From Sipunculus nudus (taxonomy: Eukaryota > Annelida > Sipuncula > Golfingiida > Sipunculidae): a DNA stretch of 64,000 nt. Below, in pieces: positions 63,601-64,000 of the stretch. Each line of letters begins with the position of its first letter. The first letter of the stretch is position 1. The translations under genes and the position numbers were made by a program. The stretch is taken from NCBI GenBank assembly GCA_026874595.1, contig CM049313.1, positions 66,640,659 to 66,704,658 of the forward strand, written 5' to 3'. The notes under the pieces were generated by a model, which had not been told where the DNA came from, made no database searches, and saw nothing but the letters and a program-made list of their open reading frames with translations.

Positions 63601-63721
63601 CTGTCCGGACTCCTGGATCAGGTCGTTGACGTATGATCCGTCTTTGATACCCTTGAACCACGTGGCTCCGACCAGTTTCAGCTCCAAGCCCTTCCACAAT
63701 TTCTTCATATCAAACTTACAT
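36925..63721 (-). CDS. Multidomain secreted PEBP-repeat protein, probably GPI-anchored (3' part, 26 exons)
   Basis: Joined exons encode about 1,430 residues without a stop; splice sites are AG/GT throughout and phases agree at every junction. The protein is a chain of PEBP-like modules. Each is built from a linker exon with two cysteines, an exon ending in a CC pair, a third exon, a core exon with the PEBP signature (LYTLMMVD.., WL.VN.P, LYxQ), and an exon with the PEBP C-terminal strand-helix (C.F...KFV.D..L..VAG) plus two more cysteines. Five modules are complete; a sixth is represented only by its last exon at the right edge. PEBP proteins bind anionic phospholipids or act as protease or kinase modulators; the ligand and role here are unknown. 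The cysteine pattern and hydrophobic C-terminus imply an extracellular, membrane-tethered protein. The 5' end, including any signal peptide, lies beyond 64000. Confidence 0.85.
37425..37467. repeat. (TA)n microsatellite
   Basis: TA run in the intron between exons 25 and 26. Confidence 0.95.
37988..38234 (-). CDS. PEBP gene exon 25: core of module 6
   Basis: Reads G-KLYTLMMVDFSDQLPG, then HPVVHWMVTNMKG, then KYLIVLLEQ and a KCP cysteine. The aspartate of MVD and the histidine of HWMVTN align with PEBP pocket residues; the second pocket histidine is not evident. 247 bases, the shortest core exon. Confidence 0.88.
38844..38944 (-). CDS. PEBP gene exon 24: module 6 third exon
   Basis: Phase 2-1 exon: E-KEEVYIDPIADSMDG.. 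HITMKAPKVDFEAEQ-G. It occupies the same slot as exons 4, 9, 13 and 19 and supplies the strand before the PEBP signature. Confidence 0.8.
39198..39543 (+). repeat. Dispersed intronic repeat (CCTCYGYAARGRGG family), copy 1
   Basis: Begins TTGCCTCTGTAAAGAGGTTA, holds GGGTGTGGGTGTTTGTGC, GGAATATTCACAAATGTG, CCCGAATGAACCGGGGAATA and CCATATTAAGGATAGG, and ends near ATGGCGGATGCCTGCA. The same order is found at 41222, 48745 and 60128, always on the + strand inside introns of the PEBP gene. No coding capacity. The class is not established. Confidence 0.7.
39580..39703 (-). CDS. PEBP gene exon 23: module 6 CC exon
   Basis: Phase 1-2 exon of 124 bases, the same length as exon 3: G-LAESDMKFMNKMFIKS.. 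LEVEYESDPMKVSVCCNDFSY. The paired cysteines and the YESDP text match exon 8 (KYKSEP..VCCKEFSY). Confidence 0.85.
40237..40430. repeat. Degenerate minisatellite of GTCCGTAATAGAGA motifs
   Basis: About nine imperfect units of roughly 18-25 bases carrying GTCCGTAA/GTCCATAA followed by AGAGA. Preceded by a short (TA)n at 40206-40226. Confidence 0.65.
40621..40640. repeat. Poly-C tract
   Basis: Uninterrupted C-run of about 20 bases just before exon 22. Confidence 0.9.
40689..40766 (-). CDS. PEBP gene exon 22: linker of module 6
   Basis: Phase 1-1 exon: D-YEKLSPCAKSRREKNKMACY then SAMLA-G. Same slot and pattern as exon 7 (YSPCAEDQ..VLCKRM), two cysteines about 15 residues apart. Confidence 0.8.
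40803..40829. repeat. (CA)n microsatellite
   Basis: CA run of about 27 bases beside exon 22. Confidence 0.9.
41222..41555 (+). repeat. Dispersed intronic repeat (CCTCYGYAARGRGG family), copy 2
   Basis: Starts TTGCCTCCGCAAGGGGGGTA and ends with ACAAGGTGGAGGCTTGCATT, so its two ends are loosely inverted. The interior GGTGTTTGTTCACAA, ATATTCACAAATGTCCAGTC and GAATATGGGCTGAAAACTGA match the copy at 39198. Confidence 0.7.
41609..41799 (-). CDS. PEBP gene exon 21: C-terminal part of module 5
   Basis: R-CSFNLRKFVSDYGLVLKS, the PEBP C-terminal signature, then C..FVPELTFSDGMPQC. 191 bases, identical in length to exon 6, whose ending KFEDGKPKC it matches. The donor is GTTGGT, weaker than the others. 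Confidence 0.88.
41878..42471. repeat. Inverted arrays of GACAATTACCCC motifs
   Basis: The left part (41893-42060) carries about eight degenerate copies of GACAATTACCCC; the right part (42345-42465) carries about six copies of the reverse complement GGGGTAATTGTCCG. Outer ends are loosely inverted (GCAACAATAC and GTAGTTGTTAC). It resembles a foldback element whose arms are made of subrepeats. No coding capacity. Confidence 0.7.
42990..43260 (-). CDS. PEBP gene exon 20: core of module 5, most canonical
   Basis: Reads SSVLYTLMMVDRTSWV, then ERPWLHWLVVNIPGSDVMAG, then GHLHDLYLYRQNGRIP and a late cysteine. The aspartate after MV, the histidine of LHWLVVN and the first histidine of HLHDLY align with D70, H86 and H118 of vertebrate PEBP1. 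This is the only module that keeps all three. 271 bases. Confidence 0.9.
43890..44415 (+). repeat. Dispersed repeat, copy related to 2990-3395
   Basis: Same block order as at 2990-3395, including GATGCCAATATTTTCGTC and GGGCTGTTTACCACAA. It lies in the 2.8-kb intron between exons 19 and 20. Confidence 0.5.
45489..45864. mobile_element. Candidate inverted-repeat element
   Basis: GGCATAGCCACTGAGAAATC at 45489 is mirrored by GAATTCTCAGTGGCTGTGCC ending at 45864; 28-base termini with a few mismatches. No clear target duplication, no coding frame. It lies in the intron between exons 19 and 20. Confidence 0.6.
46020..46132 (-). CDS. PEBP gene exon 19: module 5 third exon
   Basis: G-FKTSHLSPIEMTPLPVSYSQ, then GAFNVSIKTAANLNGVQ-G. 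113 bases with phases 2-1, the same as exon 4. Supplies the strand before the core exon. Confidence 0.82.
46228..46285. repeat. (TA)n microsatellite
   Basis: TA run with a short T-run after it, about 95 bases upstream of the acceptor of exon 19 on the minus strand. Confidence 0.95.
46862..46988 (-). CDS. PEBP gene exon 18: module 5 CC exon
   Basis: A-AANTWNTPFVPKNQRFDTYLD, then VSVSSVGYLALHQCCFNLAG. Its NTPFVPKNQRFDTYLD matches TSPFVPNNQRFDTYLD in exon 3 almost exactly, showing that modules 2 and 5 are close paralogues. Confidence 0.88.
47495..47560. repeat. (TA)n microsatellite
   Basis: TA run with a TTTA interruption in the intron between exons 17 and 18. Confidence 0.95.
47744..48055. 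repeat. 43-base minisatellite
   Basis: Units built on ATTATAATCATAAGCCCAAA then TCATGTGCTGTATTAATTCGGAC. The middle three units are nearly identical; the outer ones are diverged or shortened. About seven units, all within the intron between exons 17 and 18. Confidence 0.85.
48227..48316 (-). CDS. PEBP gene exon 17: linker of module 5
   Basis: D-KQWAADGDCSPDSRKTVAG then MNKCLQAMNN-G. 90 bases and phases 1-1, as exon 2, whose WAKDTVCKPDARNTQAGM..CLNEMNG it closely resembles. Confidence 0.87.
48455..48550 (-). CDS. PEBP gene exon 16: extra cysteine-rich exon, possibly optional
   Basis: Open 96-base segment between AG and GT with phases 1-1: SSTKEQLPCFMECSPGG then TVYDAGYHCRYTMT. Three cysteines. 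No other module has an exon in this place. Because both neighbours are also phase 1 it could be skipped without changing frame. Less certain than the others because it has no paralogue to compare. Confidence 0.5.
48672..48742. repeat. (AAT)n microsatellite
   Basis: AAT run with a few interruptions immediately before the intronic repeat at 48745. Confidence 0.9.
48745..48965 (+). repeat. Dispersed intronic repeat (CCTCYGYAARGRGG family), copy 3, left end missing
   Basis: GGCGTGGTTGTAAGTGTTTG, GGCGGATGATCCGTATTCAG, GTACAGTCACTTATGCACGA and GGAGGCTTGCATTCCTTAAA match the copies at 39198 and 41222. Confidence 0.6.
48996..49201 (-). CDS. PEBP gene exon 15: C-terminal part of module 4
   Basis: R-CLFDLKRFVYDNDLKMVAGN then a Met/Lys-rich helix (MVEAMKKMKMSEKAAC) and a closing C. 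The VAGN follows the PEBP C-terminal consensus. 206 bases, phases 2-1. Confidence 0.88.
50214..50541. mobile_element. Harbinger-like inverted-repeat element, complete
   Basis: GGCCCAAAAAAATTAAAGGT and ATGGTTCTCAGGCACCGCC at the left; the reverse complement at the right ending TTTGGCC. Flanked by TAA at 50211-50213 and 50542-50544. It lies in the intron between exons 14 and 15. Confidence 0.8.
50775..51035 (-). repeat. Minisatellite overlapping the exon 14 splice donor
   Basis: Units of roughly 30 bases read on the minus strand as GACCAAGAATCAAGGTAAAT then TCC. They begin at the true exon 14 boundary (GACCAAGAAACAAG|GTAAATTCC, donor GT at 51013-51012) and recur at about 50964, 50934, 50901 and 50874, with a weaker copy near 50812. 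Most keep AAG|GTAAAT, a good donor sequence. Confidence 0.75.
51014..51272 (-). CDS. PEBP gene exon 14: core of module 4
   Basis: D-KMYTLMMVAHGVDMPG, then PPVLWLSTNAPAPSIGSG, then YMYFFIVYEQTRELM and a late C. The PEBP fold signature is clear, but both pocket histidines and the MVD aspartate are replaced. 259 bases. Confidence 0.88.
51440..51710. mobile_element. Degenerate Harbinger-like element
   Basis: Internal blocks (TAACGGAAATC, AAGCACATCATAAC, TTTTGCTGAACAGGTAAAAG, and GCAGTGCCTTGGAACC at the end) correspond to the 22585-22923 element, but both GGCC termini are lost. Ends with a C-run. Confidence 0.5.
51855..52066. mobile_element. CAG-ended element family member, reverse orientation, degenerate
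   Basis: CAGATCCAGGACTTAGGAAA near 51861 corresponds to the reverse of TTTCCTAAATCCTGGATC of the 10761 element; GGTCCAGGCCGCAAAA corresponds to TTTTGCCGCCTGGACC. Target duplications are not evident. It lies in the intron between exons 13 and 14. Confidence 0.6.
52174..52277 (-). CDS. PEBP gene exon 13: module 4 third exon
   Basis: P-RTMWRLKPLGQEGTSLWMF, then QADEPPAVKLHGGKS-G. Phases 2-1, as in exons 4, 9, 19 and 24; ends with the K(L)xxGxxG pattern that precedes each core exon. Confidence 0.82.
52615..52741 (-). CDS. PEBP gene exon 12: module 4 CC exon
   Basis: A-MKMGREEIGMEGDTKASAYL, then DVVYKMEKPKVVQACCKTHMY. The CC pair and the YLDV text match other CC exons (127 bases, phases 1-2). 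Confidence 0.85.
52762..52828. repeat. (TA)n microsatellite
   Basis: TA run only about 20 bases from the acceptor of exon 12 (minus strand), so it lies within the region of the polypyrimidine tract and branch point. Confidence 0.95.
53463..53536. repeat. (TA)n microsatellite
   Basis: TA run with one AAA interruption in the intron between exons 11 and 12. Confidence 0.95.
53917..54263 (-). CDS. PEBP gene exon 11: end of module 3 fused with linker of module 4
   Basis: N-CMFDASKFMKDNNLTPVGF then C and a Met/Lys-rich stretch with repeated MMDGK. The linker pattern HMACNVEKL..IKKCLENLNK-G follows. In other modules these two parts are separate exons; here they are one of 347 bases, suggesting loss of an intron or a failure to gain one. 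Confidence 0.87.
55185..55530 (+). repeat. Dispersed repeat shared with 4545-4880
   Basis: Same block order as at 4545-4880 (ATGTTGACAAACAGAAAC, GTTGCAAAACGCTATTCGCA, CCGCCAGATGTCCTTGTTGA, TATCGGCGTTTTCTGG, ATAAGCCCCT). It lies in the intron between exons 10 and 11. Confidence 0.55.
55597..55858 (-). CDS. PEBP gene exon 10: core of module 3
   Basis: G-KKYTVAVYDMNFEAPGQ, then HPFIYWLVTDLSSG, then YHLFVLYEQQGTEN and RRCPG. The first pocket aspartate is kept (VYD); the WLV-associated histidine is tyrosine. 262 bases, the same as exon 5. Confidence 0.88.
56313..56334. repeat. Short (TA)n microsatellite
   Basis: TA run of about 22 bases in the intron between exons 9 and 10. Confidence 0.9.
56472..56569 (-). 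CDS. PEBP gene exon 9: module 3 third exon
   Basis: R-EMEYEVDPVKAMRGVDTFLL then RKKPKLYIEGEP-G. Closely matches exon 24 (EEVYIDPIADSMDGV..KAPKVDFEAEQ-G), linking modules 3 and 6. 98 bases, phases 2-1. Confidence 0.85.
57168..57288 (-). CDS. PEBP gene exon 8: module 3 CC exon
   Basis: A-ASLLNRPWLPTQQRLVVPLK, then LKYKSEPLEFNVCCKEFSY. The CC pair and KYKSEP correspond to exon 23. 121 bases, phases 1-2. Confidence 0.87.
57843..57911 (-). CDS. PEBP gene exon 7: linker of module 3
   Basis: E-YSPCAEDQLEHTKVLCKRM then VGA-G. Only 69 bases, phases 1-1; two cysteines as in exon 22. Confidence 0.82.
58534..58724 (-). CDS. PEBP gene exon 6: C-terminal part of module 2
   Basis: R-CMMNVNQFVSDFGLRLSS, then QDDYY, and C..FPGMKFEDGKPKC. 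The FVSDFGL..QDDYY text is close to the PEBP C-terminal consensus (KY.L..PVAG..Y.A..DDYV). 191 bases as in exon 21. Confidence 0.9.
59047..59308 (-). CDS. PEBP gene exon 5: core of module 2
   Basis: D-NNLYTLMLVKREQMTKAG, then ERPWVNWLRINMPSSGFG, then FEFYLYRQNGRINN and a late C. Paralogue of exon 20, but the pocket aspartate is lysine and the WL-histidine is asparagine. 262 bases. Confidence 0.9.
59403..59519. repeat. (TA)n microsatellite, long
   Basis: AT-rich lead-in followed by a TA run from about 59465 to 59518, directly left of the hairpin at 59552. Confidence 0.9.
59552..59657. repeat. Near-palindrome of 106 bases
   Basis: AGCGAAGGTTAAGATATACA and onward is mirrored by ..CACTGTTAATCTTAGCCTTC then GCT. 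Arms of about 47 bases pair with a handful of mismatches around a loop ATTATTAATAAA. Long TA runs flank it on both sides. It could be a snap-back element inserted in TA repeats, or an intronic hairpin RNA. Confidence 0.8.
59657..59742. repeat. (TA)n-(GA)n microsatellite
   Basis: TA run followed by about 20 bases of GA. Confidence 0.93.
60128..60335 (+). repeat. Dispersed intronic repeat (CCTCYGYAARGRGG family), copy 4, internally deleted
   Basis: Starts ACCTCTGCAAAGAGGAGGTT, has GTATCCGGATCATCATCTGG, and ends with the CCGCCATGGCGGAAGTCTGC block found at the right end of the family. The middle portion is shorter than in the copies at 39198 and 41222. Confidence 0.6.
60404..60516 (-). CDS. PEBP gene exon 4: module 2 third exon
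   Basis: P-ALDVTLDPVMPPHIPVSVAR, then EVPNVILRDRTRPNGIN-G. 113 bases, phases 2-1, the same as exon 19 in module 5. Confidence 0.85.
60559..60605. repeat. (GA)n microsatellite
   Basis: GA run of about 46 bases, roughly 40 bases from the acceptor of exon 4. Confidence 0.95.
61546..61669 (-). CDS. PEBP gene exon 3: module 2 CC exon
   Basis: A-IANWTSPFVPNNQRFDTYLD, then IRLRVRESNTHHVCCFNYKQ. 124 bases, phases 1-2; paralogue of exon 18. Confidence 0.88.
62284..62304. repeat. (TATAC)n microsatellite
   Basis: About four copies of CTATA in the intron between exons 2 and 3. Confidence 0.85.
62610..62699 (-). CDS. PEBP gene exon 2: linker of module 2
   Basis: G-YVWAKDTVCKPDARNTQAGM then DACLNEMNG. 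90 bases, phases 1-1; paralogue of exon 17. Confidence 0.87.
62988..63280. mobile_element. Harbinger-like inverted-repeat element
   Basis: GGCCAAAAAAATAAAAGGTA and TGGTTCTCAGGCACCG at the left; the right end ..GGAGAACTATAACTG..TTTTGGCC is more diverged. TAA precedes; the right target copy is mutated (CTA). It lies in the intron between exons 1 and 2. Confidence 0.7.
63528..63721 (-). CDS. PEBP gene exon 1 visible here: end of module 1
   Basis: R-CKFDMKKLWKGLELKLVGAT then C..MYPDI..VQC and phase 1 at the donor. It is the C-terminal exon of a further module whose core, and the start of the gene, lie beyond the right edge. The acceptor (CTCCTCAG) is strong. Confidence 0.85.
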
Positions 63722-64000
63722 CTGAGGAGAAGAGATGTTTAGTGAATGTAATATAAAGCGTTTTACCTTTCACTAATATTACTGTCAAGCTTAACAAAAT
63801 ACATTAGAATAAATTGCATAACAGGGACCGAAATTATGGAATTTCTCTGAAAAAAAATTAATAAATAAAAAATAAACATATTTGCAGGACCAAAACTAAT
63901 GAAATGCAGAAATCAGTTCCAAAACTGCGGACACTAGTAACAGGAATTTCATGATTGTGTTTTAGAATATTTAATCTTTATAAGATCAAGTTAAATTCGA

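Overview
This is a window of an animal nuclear genome. There are no bacterial operons, coding DNA is sparse, introns follow GT-AG rules, and TA, GA and AAT microsatellites and small DNA transposons are abundant. A mollusc or another marine lophotrochozoan is my best guess, from the style of the dispersed repeats; this is inference and no marker in the window proves it.

Left half (about 3.5-32.4 kb): a family of four intronless cyclin-F-like genes. Three are in tandem on the + strand (ATGs at 6486, 12501 and 18238) and one is inverted (30603 down to 28864). Each has an F-box, Sel1-like helical repeats and two cyclin folds, but stops near residue 580, before the long regulatory tail of vertebrate cyclin F. 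All four share a CCAAT/TATA promoter block. Copy 2 is a hybrid: its 5' flank and N-terminal two thirds follow copy 3, and its C-terminus and 3' flank follow copy 1. That is the pattern left by unequal crossing-over, and I can place the switch at about 13569-13745. The tandem trio and the inverted copy are separated by a deleted pogo/Tigger-like transposon (23453-24599) and a foldback element of about 2.9 kb with long inverted arms and palindromic subrepeats at its ends (25213-28090).

Right half (36.9-63.7 kb): the 3' part of one large minus-strand gene. I could join 26 exons with consistent splice sites and phases. They encode tandem cysteine-rich domains related to PEBP (phosphatidylethanolamine-binding protein): five complete modules plus the end of a sixth. 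The last exon ends in a hydrophobic tail that looks like a GPI-anchor signal. The 5' end lies beyond the right edge. Exon lengths and phases recur from module to module, so the gene grew by exon-block duplication. Most ligand-pocket residues are degenerate; module 5 is the closest to canonical.

The introns and intergenic DNA hold several families of inverted-repeat elements: a TA-target element with an empty site in a paralogous unit, a family with CAG-ended repeats and 5-bp target duplications, and a Harbinger-like family with TAA/TTA target duplications. There are also minisatellites, one of which appears to have amplified a splice-donor site. I found no tRNA, rRNA or CRISPR. I see no gene in 1-3517, 20.7-23.4 kb, 28.1-28.8 kb or 32.4-36.8 kb.
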